Positions 6,138 through 13,518 of a stretch of DNA of 22,600 nucleotides are shown in pieces (the first letter of the stretch is position 1; every line of letters begins with the position of its first letter). The notes beneath the pieces are model-generated. The model had not been told where the DNA came from. It did not search any database and was given only the letters and a program-made list of their open reading frames with translations. Source of the DNA: Bacteroidales bacterium (GTDB lineage: Bacteria > Bacteroidota > Bacteroidia > Bacteroidales > UBA932); the NCBI GenBank assembly GCA_017383945.1, contig JAFNUQ010000063.1:1-22600 (forward strand), read 5' to 3'. The position numbers and the translations under genes are program-made.

Positions 6138-7932
6138 GAATAAAATAGCATTATTACCACATTCCCCCGGAGTTTATAGGTACTATAATTCCGAGGGGAA
6201 TGTGATATATGTAGGTAAAGCAAAGGATCTCAACAAACGAGTTTCTCAATATTTTGTAGATCCGGAGCGCTTATCTACAAAAACTCGCGTACTTGTTTCA
6301 AAGATCGCCGATATTCAATATTCGGTAGTAGATACTGAAGCAGATGCGCTTTTGCTTGAAAACAACCTCATCAAGCAATACAAACCGAGGTATAACATAC
6401 TTCTCAAGGACTCTAAAACCTATCCTTGGATTTGTGTGACGGCAGATGAATTTCCTCGAGTGATCCTTACTCGTACAATAACCAAGGACGGCTCTCGTTT
6501 CTATGGACCTTACAGTTCGGTACGCCACGCAAAAACCCTTCTTGAGTTCTTTACCCGCACATATCCGCTGCGTTCGTGTAAGTATAAGATCACGTCAGAG
6601 GCTGTGCTAAGGCACAAATTCCGCCCCTGCCTGGATATGCACATTGGTCGATGCAAAGGTTGCTGTGTGGGCGCAATTTCCCGCCAGGAATACAGCAACT
6701 ATATTCTCGAAGTCGAGCGCCTGCTGAGTGGAGGAGTGCACGATATCATCCGCGAATATAAATTGCAGATGCAGCAAGCGGCAGAAGATCTCAATTTTGA
6801 GTTGGCACAGGCATATAAAGAGCGTATAGAATCCCTGCAGGCACATTATTCAAAGTCTATAATCAGCACGGCAGAAGGACGAGATCTGGATGTCTTCTCT
6901 ATAGAATTTGAGGGATTTGAAGCATTTGGAAACTTCATGCGAATTCGCGGCGGCGCGATAGTCCAGTCGCTGAACCTTGGGTTCAAAATGAATATCGAGG
7001 AAGATAGAGCGGCAGTCCTTAGTGAATTTATCATTGAAATAGAGTCTAAGTTTGGCTCTTTGTCCAGAGAGATAGTCGTGCCGTTTCTTCCAGACGTACA
7101 GTTGGAGGGCATTGACTTCAAAATTCCGGTACGTGGAGATAAGTTGTCCTTGCTTGAGCTAAGCAACAAAAATGCAAAGGAGTTCCGTTTTAACTCTCTC
7201 AAGCAACGTGAGCACACCAATCCGCAGGAATTCCGTCTTACAGTCCTTGAGGAGCTACGCAAAGCTATCGGTCTCAAGGAACTCCCTACCCACATCGAAT
7301 GCTTTGATAACTCCAACATCCAAGGCACCAATCCGGTCGCTTCTTGCGTGGTCTTCAGGGACGGCGAACCGTCCAAAAAAGATTATCGCAAATTCAAGAT
7401 AAAGACAGTTATTGGTGCCAATGACTATGCTTCTATGAAGGAAGTAGTCAATCGACGCTATTCGCGAATGCTTCAGGAAGCGCCGGACGACCTGCCGCAG
7501 CTAGTTGTGATTGACGGCGGAAAAGGTCAGCTGGATTTTGCCTACCAGGCAATATGCGAGCTGGGGCTGCAGGACCGCATATTCCTGATCGGCCTTGCCA
7601 AGCGCCTGGAGGAGGTGATTAGAATAGGCGACCGTTTCCCTTTGTTTATAGACCGCAATTCGCAAGCGCTGAAACTCCTGCAGCGCCTCAGAGATGAAGC
7701 TCATCGCTTCGGTATTACATTCCATCGCCAGCTGCGCAGCAAGGCTGCTATCGACTCCGCTTTGCGACAGATAAAGGGTGTGGGCGAGCAGACAGAGCAG
7801 CGTCTGCTGATGCATTATGGCAGCGTGGCGCGCATTGCTGCCGCCAGTGAGGAAAGTCTGGCTTCGTTTGTGGGGCCGGTATTGGCAAAAAGAATCTTAA
7901 ATCAACTAAATAATGAACGAGAAGACATTTAA
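6115..7932 (+). CDS. uvrC: Excinuclease ABC subunit UvrC
   Basis: The protein has about 605 residues, full length. Domains in order are: GIY-YIG nuclease (SPGVYRYY at 17-24, VIYVGKAKDL near 30-39, probable metal glutamate in LLLENNLIK near 82); a cysteine region with C155, C172, C180 and C183/184, matching the iron-sulfur ligands described for UvrC; the UVR helix pair for UvrB binding (about 220-250); the C-terminal RNase H-like nuclease (HIECFDNSNIQG, VVIDGGKGQLD); and tandem helix-hairpin-helix (IKGVGEQTEQRLL). UvrC cuts on both sides of a lesion in nucleotide excision repair. No ATG lies between the upstream stop and the conserved domain, so TTG at 6115 or 6127 must be used, overlapping the tlpA-like gene by 23 or 11 bases. 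The 3' end overlaps pnuC by 20 bases. Confidence 0.95.
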   Translation: MPRLLDVKNKIALLPHSPGVYRYYNSEGNVIYVGKAKDLNKRVSQYFVDPERLSTKTRVLVSKIADIQYSVVDTEADALLLENNLIKQYKPRYNILLKDSKTYPWICVTADEFPRVILTRTITKDGSRFYGPYSSVRHAKTLLEFFTRTYPLRSCKYKITSEAVLRHKFRPCLDMHIGRCKGCCVGAISRQEYSNYILEVERLLSGGVHDIIREYKLQMQQAAEDLNFELAQAYKERIESLQAHYSKSIISTAEGRDLDVFSIEFEGFEAFGNFMRIRGGAIVQSLNLGFKMNIEEDRAAVLSEFIIEIESKFGSLSREIVVPFLPDVQLEGIDFKIPVRGDKLSLLELSNKNAKEFRFNSLKQREHTNPQEFRLTVLEELRKAIGLKELPTHIECFDNSNIQGTNPVASCVVFRDGEPSKKDYRKFKIKTVIGANDYASMKEVVNRRYSRMLQEAPDDLPQLVVIDGGKGQLDFAYQAICELGLQDRIFLIGLAKRLEEVIRIGDRFPLFIDRNSQALKLLQRLRDEAHRFGITFHRQLRSKAAIDSALRQIKGVGEQTEQRLLMHYGSVARIAAASEESLASFVGPVLAKRILNQLNNEREDI

Positions 7933-8662
7933 CAAGTGGTTTAATACCTTTATCCTTGCCGGAATGACCCTGGTAATGATAGTAACGACGATAATCAAGC
8001 TACAAGATGCGCAGGAAGGCCAGGCCATGCTGATTGTAGCTGCATTTGGCTCATTGATGGGCGTTCTGAGTACTGTGTGCTCTGCAAATGCAAAGATTCT
8101 AACCTTCTTGTTTGGCTTTTTTGATGTCGCTATTTATGGAGTGATGTGTTATATGGGAGGTAGATATGGAAATGCAGCTTTGCACATGCTCTATTTCTTG
8201 CCTATGCAGTTTATTGGCTTCTTTCAGTGGCGCAAGAGAGGTGCCGCATCAGGAGAAAAACCTAAGGCAAGGAGACTAAATACCAAGCAAGGCCTTCTTT
8301 CTGGCGTAGCTTTCTTTGCTGGTCTGGCCTTGACCTACTTTATCCTCATGAAATTGGGCGAAGCAGAAGCGGCATCCGTCGTAAAAATAGCTATTCTGAT
8401 GGATGCCTTCTCGACAATGTGCAATATATTGGGTCAGCTTTTGATGAGTACAGCTTATATGGAGCAGTGGTACTTCTGGATAGGTGTAAATATTACGTCT
8501 ATCATTATGTGGGCCATAACAATGAAGGAATCAGGGGATAATTCATTTGCCTTAATCTATATGATCAAGTATGCTTTCTACCTGCTGAATTCCATCAATG
8601 GCCTAAGAATATGGTTGAACCTTAGCCGCCCAGAGGTAAAAGCCCAAGATTTGGAGAATTAA
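7913..8662 (+). CDS. pnuC: PnuC-family vitamin transporter (probably nicotinamide riboside)
   Basis: The protein has 249 residues and about seven hydrophobic helices. It shows the PnuC-family features: YFLPMQFIGFFQWRKRG in the middle and MEQWYFWIGVNITSIIMW in the C-terminal half, where aromatic and asparagine residues line the substrate path. Family members move a vitamin precursor across the inner membrane by facilitated diffusion, trapped by phosphorylation; nicotinamide riboside is the usual cargo, but relatives carry thiamine or riboflavin. I see no NadR-type kinase or thiamine gene nearby and there is no room for a riboswitch, since the ATG lies inside uvrC, so specificity is open. Its last bases contain the -33 element of the acpP promoter. 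Confidence 0.88.
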   Translation: MNEKTFNKWFNTFILAGMTLVMIVTTIIKLQDAQEGQAMLIVAAFGSLMGVLSTVCSANAKILTFLFGFFDVAIYGVMCYMGGRYGNAALHMLYFLPMQFIGFFQWRKRGAASGEKPKARRLNTKQGLLSGVAFFAGLALTYFILMKLGEAEAASVVKIAILMDAFSTMCNILGQLLMSTAYMEQWYFWIGVNITSIIMWAITMKESGDNSFALIYMIKYAFYLLNSINGLRIWLNLSRPEVKAQDLEN

Positions 8663-8681
8663 AGAAAATTTGTTTACTTTG
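8650..8681 (+). promoter_or_regulatory. Promoter of acpP
   Basis: TTTG at 8650-8653, inside the end of pnuC, and TTACTTTG at 8674-8681 are 20 bases apart. The -7 box differs from TAnnTTTG at one base. The predicted leader of roughly 38 bases is A/T-rich and has no Shine-Dalgarno. A separate promoter fits the much higher expression expected of acyl carrier protein. Confidence 0.7.
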
Positions 8682-8725
8682 TGGTCTAGTAAGAAGTGTA
8701 TTTTTAAAACTTAATATCTAATATT

Positions 8726-8977
8726 ATGACTTACGCAGAAATTGTAAAAAAGGTCGAGGCGATTATCGTTGACAAACTTGGCGTTGAGCCATCAGAGGTA
8801 ACAGAGACCGCTAACTTCACAAATGATCTCGGTGCAGATTCTCTTGACACAGTAGAGCTTCTTATGGAGTTTGAGAGAGTATTCGGTATCAAGATTCCAG
8901 ATGAGGAGACCAGCACAATTGCAACCGTAAAGGATGCTTGTGACAAAGTAGCTGAAAAGCTCAACGTAACTGAATAA
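8726..8977 (+). CDS. acpP: Acyl carrier protein
   Basis: The protein has 83 residues and is acidic. The phosphopantetheine attachment motif is DSL with Ser39 ([18 protein letters not shown]). The four-helix ACP pattern is complete, ending with the helix after [15 protein letters not shown]. After AcpS adds the prosthetic group, it carries growing acyl chains in fatty acid synthesis and donates them to phospholipid and lipid A synthesis. In many bacteria it sits next to fabF; here it stands alone, with its own promoter and a terminator 26 bases after the stop. The nearby lpxH also acts in lipid A synthesis, but the two are not in one operon. Confidence 0.97.
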   Translation: MTYAEIVKKVEAIIVDKLGVEPSEVTETANFTNDLGADSLDTVELLMEFERVFGIKIPDEETSTIATVKDACDKVAEKLNVTE

Positions 8978-9002
8978 GACTATTTCTTACTCACATTACA
9001 AA

Positions 9003-9028
9003 AAGGACGGCTCATATGAGTCGTCCTT
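9003..9028. terminator. Bidirectional terminator between acpP and the DUF4270 gene
   Basis: A near-perfect palindrome with one G-T wobble: AAGGACG pairs with CGTCCTT around the inner palindrome CTCATATGAG. It is flanked by a run of A on the left and a T-rich stretch on the right, so it can end transcription from both sides. It lies 26 bases after the acpP stop and 21 bases beyond the stop of the opposing gene. Confidence 0.85.
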
Positions 9029-9048
9029 AATTATTTATTAATCTTCTG

Positions 9049-10692
9049 TTATTCGTTAGGAACAGCGTAGACCAATCTTAGATATGGTCGTTTCTCCGGA
9101 TGAGTTGGGCCACAGAGTCTTGCCTTGTAGTAGCGGTCCTTATCCAATTCAATTTCTACGCTCTCTGTAGTTGTTGATTGGCTTGCATAAGCAGCCATCA
9201 TTGCGTAGCTGTAGTAGTTGCTATATCCATAGCCACCGCCGTAACCGCCGCCATATCCACCATATCCATAGCCGCCATACATATCATTATAATAGCTCTG
9301 GTATGCCAGATAATTATAGAATTCGCTCATATCATTTGAGCCTCCAGTTGTTGTAACAGTAATCTCATTGGCCATGATGAGCAGCCAAATATCAAACGAA
9401 CCGTTATTAAATCTCTCTTTTAGAGTTGCATTGGCTGTGTTCTCATCAAAGCGCACAAGCTCCTGGATATGGTAAGTGATATCTGGTGAATATTCAAAGA
9501 TAGAGCGATTGACTTCTCCGATATTCTCTGTCTTTGAGCTGGTATCAGAAAGACCCATAAAGTTGGTTGACTTGTTTTCTGTATCAACAATACGACAAGT
9601 AGGAGAGAGGATATCAGGCCAGAAATTCATGTCCTTGTAATCCTTAGGGAACTCAAATGGGAATACGAGTGTAGCTTTGTTTACGATAACCTTATTTGGA
9701 TCAATTCCTTCAGCACTGATCGCGTCAATAATGCTGTTTCTAATTGATTTTGCAGGGACTCTTGGCTTCAAACCGCCACCACCTTGCACATAGATGTAAT
9801 CTTCAGCACGACCCTCAAGATTTCTTGTCTGATGAGTGGTTGTATTCAGCGCATACTGAGGGAAACTTCCGGTGGCTGAGTTGGTAAACAGAGAGTCGAT
9901 ATCATCAAACTTGGTGGCTCCATAATAGAAGCGGATGAATGTATCTCTTCTCTCTCCGTTAAACTCGGCAGAGTATTCAAGGTTGGCATAGTTGCCGAGA
10001 ATAAACTTGTAGTCTGTGTCGTAGTCAAGCTGCACATCAAAGATGTTGATTCTTCCGCCATCGCCGACTGGTTCATCTGCCTCAATGAAGATTCCTGGGA
10101 CCTTCTTCAGGTATTTATCAATATCAAGGAAGTCTTCGTCTTTAAGAGCCAGGAACTTAGCTGCAAACTCCTCGGTGAAGTTAAATGAGAGAGAATCTGC
10201 TCCTGAATATAGAATAGTTCCTTTGTTGATCTGCTTGTCGCCATGCTTTACCGGCTTGTTGATATCAAAATCAGCTGCCGGATCAAGAGGCTCGCTCAAC
10301 TCATATACTCTCAATGTCTGAATGATATTCTTCTGCTCTTCCTTGTAGAAATCTACGGTATCCATTGCCGCAGAAAAACGGAATTTCTTGAAAATTGGGT
10401 TTTTACCAACAGAAAGAGAATCTTTAAATAGAGGTACGAGAGTAAACGCACTTGAGCGCTTGCTGGTGCCAAACTCCTCATCGTGCACTGCTCCCACGGT
10501 GATCCTTTTCTGAGAGTAAGCAGAGAGGCTGTCAGCCATCTCACTGTAAACCTCATCAATAGGGATGTCTACAGTGTGGAATGTATATGTCTGGCCTAGC
10601 GGAATCAGATTACTTCCCAAACCTGTGTTTACTTCAACGCACGAAAGGCAGCAGAAGCCTGCTGCCACTATTGCACAAAAGCGTGATTTCAT
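9049..10692 (-). CDS. DUF4270 family outer lipoprotein, with a Gly/Tyr-rich tail segment
   Basis: The protein has 547 residues from ATG 10692. I chose that start because it gives a clean lipoprotein signal (MKSRFCAIVAAGFCCLSC, cysteine 18) four bases after the upstream stop; ATG 10707 would add five residues and overlap it. The body resembles DUF4270: a TGLGSNLIPLG motif after the signal, repeated beta-rich segments, and a closing PYLRLVYAVP. The family is common in Bacteroidota, is exported, and has no proven function. About 26 residues near the C-terminus (9205-9285) are almost only Gly, Tyr and Ser, an unusual low-complexity insert ahead of the last strands. It follows the GT5-domain gene as an operon, a pairing I recall from other Bacteroidales. 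Confidence 0.82.
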   Translation of the reverse strand: MKSRFCAIVAAGFCCLSCVEVNTGLGSNLIPLGQTYTFHTVDIPIDEVYSEMADSLSAYSQKRITVGAVHDEEFGTSKRSSAFTLVPLFKDSLSVGKNPIFKKFRFSAAMDTVDFYKEEQKNIIQTLRVYELSEPLDPAADFDINKPVKHGDKQINKGTILYSGADSLSFNFTEEFAAKFLALKDEDFLDIDKYLKKVPGIFIEADEPVGDGGRINIFDVQLDYDTDYKFILGNYANLEYSAEFNGERRDTFIRFYYGATKFDDIDSLFTNSATGSFPQYALNTTTHQTRNLEGRAEDYIYVQGGGGLKPRVPAKSIRNSIIDAISAEGIDPNKVIVNKATLVFPFEFPKDYKDMNFWPDILSPTCRIVDTENKSTNFMGLSDTSSKTENIGEVNRSIFEYSPDITYHIQELVRFDENTANATLKERFNNGSFDIWLLIMANEITVTTTGGSNDMSEFYNYLAYQSYYNDMYGGYGYGGYGGGYGGGYGYSNYYSYAMMAAYASQSTTTESVEIELDKDRYYKARLCGPTHPEKRPYLRLVYAVPNE

Positions 10693-10696
10693 TTTT

Positions 10697-11515
10697 CTAA
10701 AGTTCATCATAAAAGCCGCAGTACTCATCAATATAGCTTCCATCCTCGAGAGCCTTTGCGTTGAAAGGAAGGATTGGAAGATTGAGAGACTTGCAATGAT
10801 CTATAATATCGTTGTTTACCCCCTCTGATCCAAGAATAATACCGTCAGAGTACTGGGCAGCTAGTTGAGCAAGTTTTATGCCATTGGCTCCATCAAGAAG
10901 AGCGACATCTTCTTTCTTGATGCCTCCAAAACAAGTTTTATCCATAAAGTCCGGAGCAAAATCAGTTGTTGGAGTATCATCATATACAGACAGAACGACC
11001 TTGCTTGAAGAGAAGATAGGATCGTCCTTGTATGCTTTCTTGAGGAAAAGTGGTACAAGGTGAGAAATCCATCCTTGGCAATGGATAACATCTGGAGCCC
11101 AGCGGAGCTTCTTTACTGTCTCAAGGACGCCACGGGCAAAAAATATTGCACGCTCATCATTATCGGCAAAGAATTTGCCGTCTGCATCGCAGAATGTTTC
11201 CTTTCTGCGGAAATAGTCTTCATTATCAATGAAATATACCTGAATTCTGGCAGATGAGATAGACGCCACCTTGATGATAAGCGGACGGTCTACATCGCTG
11301 ATGATGATGTTCATACCAGAAAGACGGATTACCTCGTGAAGCTGATTCTTGCGCTCATTTATACAGCCGTAGCGAGGCATAAATGAACGGATCTCACGCT
11401 TACGCTCTTGGGCGCCCTGTGGAAGGTAACGTCCAATGTTTGCAATATTCGAATCCGGAAGGTAAGGGAATATTTCTGAGTTAACGAATAGAATTTTTTG
11501 TTTGGTACCACTCAT
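10697..11515 (-). CDS. Truncated-type glycogen/starch synthase homologue (GT5 N-terminal domain only)
   Basis: The protein has 272 residues and matches only the N-terminal Rossmann domain of GT5 glycogen synthases (ILFVNSEIFPYLPDSN at the start, then DNDERAIFFARGVLETVKKL and WAPDVIHCQGW). The KTGGL-type ADP-glucose loop of true synthases is not visible: the place reads LPDSNIANIGRYLPQG. The usual histidine-rich DVVHAHDW segment is degenerate here, and the whole C-terminal GT domain is missing. The frame ends naturally and full-length relatives of this size occur across Bacteroidales, so this is a stand-alone family and not a broken gene. Glycogen synthesis is therefore doubtful; a binding or regulatory role is a guess. 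A -7 box lies directly before the ATG, and the DUF4270 gene follows four bases after the stop. Confidence 0.85.
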   Translation of the reverse strand: MSGTKQKILFVNSEIFPYLPDSNIANIGRYLPQGAQERKREIRSFMPRYGCINERKNQLHEVIRLSGMNIIISDVDRPLIIKVASISSARIQVYFIDNEDYFRRKETFCDADGKFFADNDERAIFFARGVLETVKKLRWAPDVIHCQGWISHLVPLFLKKAYKDDPIFSSSKVVLSVYDDTPTTDFAPDFMDKTCFGGIKKEDVALLDGANGIKLAQLAAQYSDGIILGSEGVNNDIIDHCKSLNLPILPFNAKALEDGSYIDEYCGFYDEL

Positions 11516-11520
11516 AAATA

Positions 11521-11528
11521 CAAAGATA
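11521..11528 (-). promoter_or_regulatory. -7 box almost touching the start codon of the GT5-domain gene
   Basis: The minus strand reads TATCTTTG, a consensus -7 box, ending five bases before the ATG at 11515. With the usual distance to the transcription start the mRNA would be leaderless or nearly so. No good TTTG is seen at -33, so the call is partial. Confidence 0.45.
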
Positions 11529-11537
11529 AGAATTTTT

Positions 11538-11566
11538 TTTGGATATTTGATATTTCATTATCTTTG
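11538..11566 (+). promoter_or_regulatory. Promoter of the ftsX operon
   Basis: TATCTTTG at 11559-11566 is a consensus -7 box. TTTG at 11538-11541 is a possible -33 with a 17-base spacer, slightly short. The predicted leader is about 15 bases. It lies back to back with the promoter of the minus-strand GT5 gene within 72 bases. Confidence 0.6.
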
Positions 11567-11587
11567 AACTTTTAATCTTGTATAACT

Positions 11588-12469
11588 ATGTCTGCAAAGG
11601 ATAATAAAAAACAGATAAGAAAGCGCATGATTAATGCCTATCTTTCTAGTGTTATTAGCATTAGCCTGCTACTTCTGCTAGTTGGTTTGGCGTCCCTTGT
11701 TGTTATAAATGCAAGAAATGTATCCTCCTATTTCAAGGAGAATATGAAGGTCTCTGTAATGATGGGAAGACTCGTGGAGGAACCCGAGGCGGAGGAGTAT
11801 ATCAAGCAGGTTTCGCGACTGCAATATGTCAAGGATACAAAACTCATTACCAGAGAACAAGGAACAAAAGAGATGGCGGAGATCCTTGGTGAAGACTTTT
11901 TGAGTGCATTTGATACATCTCCGGTTCCTGTGTCTGTGGAAGTAGGCTTGAAGGCGGAATATGTAGTTGCAGATAGCCTGGACTTTATAGTGAAGGCTTT
12001 GTCTGACTACGAAATTGTAGAGGAAGTGGATGCGCGCCAGGGATTGGTCGAGATGCTAAACGCCAATATTGCAAAGATTTCCCTTGTGTTTGCGGTATTT
12101 ATTGCACTTCTCCTTTTTATCTCGTTTGTGCTCATCAACAATATGGTCAGATTGAGTTTCTTCTCGAAGCGCTTTACCATACACACAATGAAGCTTGTTG
12201 GTGCAACAAAGTCCTTTATCAGGGCTCCGTTTGTGCGTAGCGCTGTCGTTCAAGGCTTAGTTTCTGCAGCGATTTCCTCATTGGCTCTGGCGGCTTTGTA
12301 TTATGTGGCACAGAAGGAGTTCCCACAGCTGTTTAATATATTTACAGCCAACACCTTGCTCATTACAATTGGGGTGATGTTTGCTTGTGGCGTATTAATC
12401 TGTGTTATCAGTACATTCCTTGTGGTCGGAAAGATGATCAGGATGTCCAAAGATGATTTATATTACTAA
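11588..12469 (+). CDS. ftsX: Cell division protein FtsX
   Basis: The protein has 293 residues with the FtsX layout: a short basic cytoplasmic start, one membrane helix at about 20-42, an extracytoplasmic domain of about 120 residues, then three helices at about 165-187, 217-240 and 255-282. The family's conserved patch is visible between helices two and three (FTIHTMKLVGATKSFIRAPF). FtsX pairs with the ATPase FtsE and transmits its cycle to periplasmic peptidoglycan hydrolases at the septum. ftsE is not adjacent, so it must lie elsewhere. This gene opens a four-gene envelope operon with tight spacing (six bases to the next gene). Confidence 0.93.
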   Translation: MSAKDNKKQIRKRMINAYLSSVISISLLLLLVGLASLVVINARNVSSYFKENMKVSVMMGRLVEEPEAEEYIKQVSRLQYVKDTKLITREQGTKEMAEILGEDFLSAFDTSPVPVSVEVGLKAEYVVADSLDFIVKALSDYEIVEEVDARQGLVEMLNANIAKISLVFAVFIALLLFISFVLINNMVRLSFFSKRFTIHTMKLVGATKSFIRAPFVRSAVVQGLVSAAISSLALAALYYVAQKEFPQLFNIFTANTLLITIGVMFACGVLICVISTFLVVGKMIRMSKDDLYY

Positions 12470-12475
12470 GAAATT

Positions 12476-12703
12476 ATGGATAAGATGGCAATAGGTCCTA
12501 AAGGACTAAAACTGATGCTTGTGGGCTTGCTGCTAATGGTGGCAGGTTATATTCTCTTGATGGGAGGCGGAGTGAAGGATCCTCAAGTCTTTAATTACGA
12601 TATGTTTGATTTCCGCAGACTTGTAGCAGCTCCCGTTGTGATAGTTGCGGGTATCGTGACAATTGTTGTGGCTATTTTAAGAAAAGATAAAACTGAAGAA
12701 TAA
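12476..12703 (+). CDS. DUF3098 family small membrane protein
   Basis: The protein has 75 residues with two hydrophobic helices (about 12-30 and 48-67), joined by a loop containing GGGVKDPQVFNYDMFDFRR, which fits the DUF3098 signature (GGG, D-P-x-x-F-N, F-x-F-R-R, then a proline in the second helix). No function is established. Its position between ftsX and uppP recurs in Bacteroidales as far as I recall, so a supporting role in the divisome or in lipid-carrier recycling is possible, but this is inference. It starts six bases after ftsX and ends two bases before uppP. Confidence 0.82.
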   Translation: MDKMAIGPKGLKLMLVGLLLMVAGYILLMGGGVKDPQVFNYDMFDFRRLVAAPVVIVAGIVTIVVAILRKDKTEE

Positions 12704-12705
12704 TT

Positions 12706-13518
12706 ATGCAGTGGTGGGAAGCCCTTTTGATGGGTATTGTACAAGGCTTGACTGAATTTCTTCCTGTCAGCAGTAGTGGACATTTGATGATTTCAAAAGA
12801 ACTTTTTGGGGTTACTTCAGAAGGTTTTCTGGATTTTACAGTAACTGTTCATTTTGCAACGGTATTGAGTACCATTGTCGTGTTCTGGAAGGTTCTTTGG
12901 CAGATCATTAAAGGAGTTTTGAAGTTCAAATACAATGACGAAACGGATTATTTCCTCAAGATCTGTGTTTCAATGATTCCTGTAGCAATTGTGGGCTTCT
13001 GCTTCAAGGATTTTGTAGAATCTCTCTTTAACGACTCGCTTAGAGTAGTGGCTATCTTCCTGTGTGTTACCGCCTTTATGCTCACATTCTCGGATTTTTA
13101 TACCAAGCATGTCAAAATCAAGAACGATTATCGCAATGGCATTTCTTATTGGCAGGCAATAGTTATAGGTCTCGGACAGGCCCTCGCGGTTGCTCCTGGA
13201 CTTTCTCGCTCTGGAACAACCATCGCTACAGGTCTGGTTGCAGGTGTCAAGAGAGAAAATATGGCACAGTTCTCATTCCTGATGGTGCTTATTCCTATTC
13301 TTGGCGAGCAATTCTTGAGCATTCTGGATATGCTCGGCGCGGATGCTGCCGCTATGAGTTCGGGTGTGGGCGTGAGCGCTCTCCTTTTTGGTTTTATCGG
13401 AGCTTTTCTTGCTGGTCTATTTGCTTGCAAGACAATGGTTGCACTTGTTAGAAAGGCAAAGCTTACTTGGTTTGCCCTCTATTGCGTAATTGTTGCAATT
13501 CTCATCTTCATATTGTAA
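12706..13518 (+). CDS. uppP: Undecaprenyl-diphosphatase UppP (BacA)
   Basis: The protein has 270 residues with multiple membrane helices. Both catalytic signatures are present: GLTEFLPVSSSGHL (Glu17, Ser22-24, His26) and PGLSRSGTT at about 164-172. The enzyme removes a phosphate from undecaprenyl diphosphate and so returns the lipid carrier to peptidoglycan, O-antigen and capsule synthesis; high dosage gives bacitracin resistance in other bacteria. It starts two bases after the DUF3098 gene. Its stop overlaps the next start as TAATG. Confidence 0.96.
   Translation: MQWWEALLMGIVQGLTEFLPVSSSGHLMISKELFGVTSEGFLDFTVTVHFATVLSTIVVFWKVLWQIIKGVLKFKYNDETDYFLKICVSMIPVAIVGFCFKDFVESLFNDSLRVVAIFLCVTAFMLTFSDFYTKHVKIKNDYRNGISYWQAIVIGLGQALAVAPGLSRSGTTIATGLVAGVKRENMAQFSFLMVLIPILGEQFLSILDMLGADAAAMSSGVGVSALLFGFIGAFLAGLFACKTMVALVRKAKLTWFALYCVIVAILIFIL

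Noticed and set aside
6846..7376. 176-codon minus-strand open frame opposite uvrC
   Set aside because: It is antisense to conserved UvrC domains, has no promoter or family resemblance, and a low-complexity Ser/Arg/Leu composition.
9205..9285. Short repeated units that could suggest a CRISPR or tandem-repeat locus
   Set aside because: The units are in frame GGY codons in a coding region with no constant spacer or repeat length.
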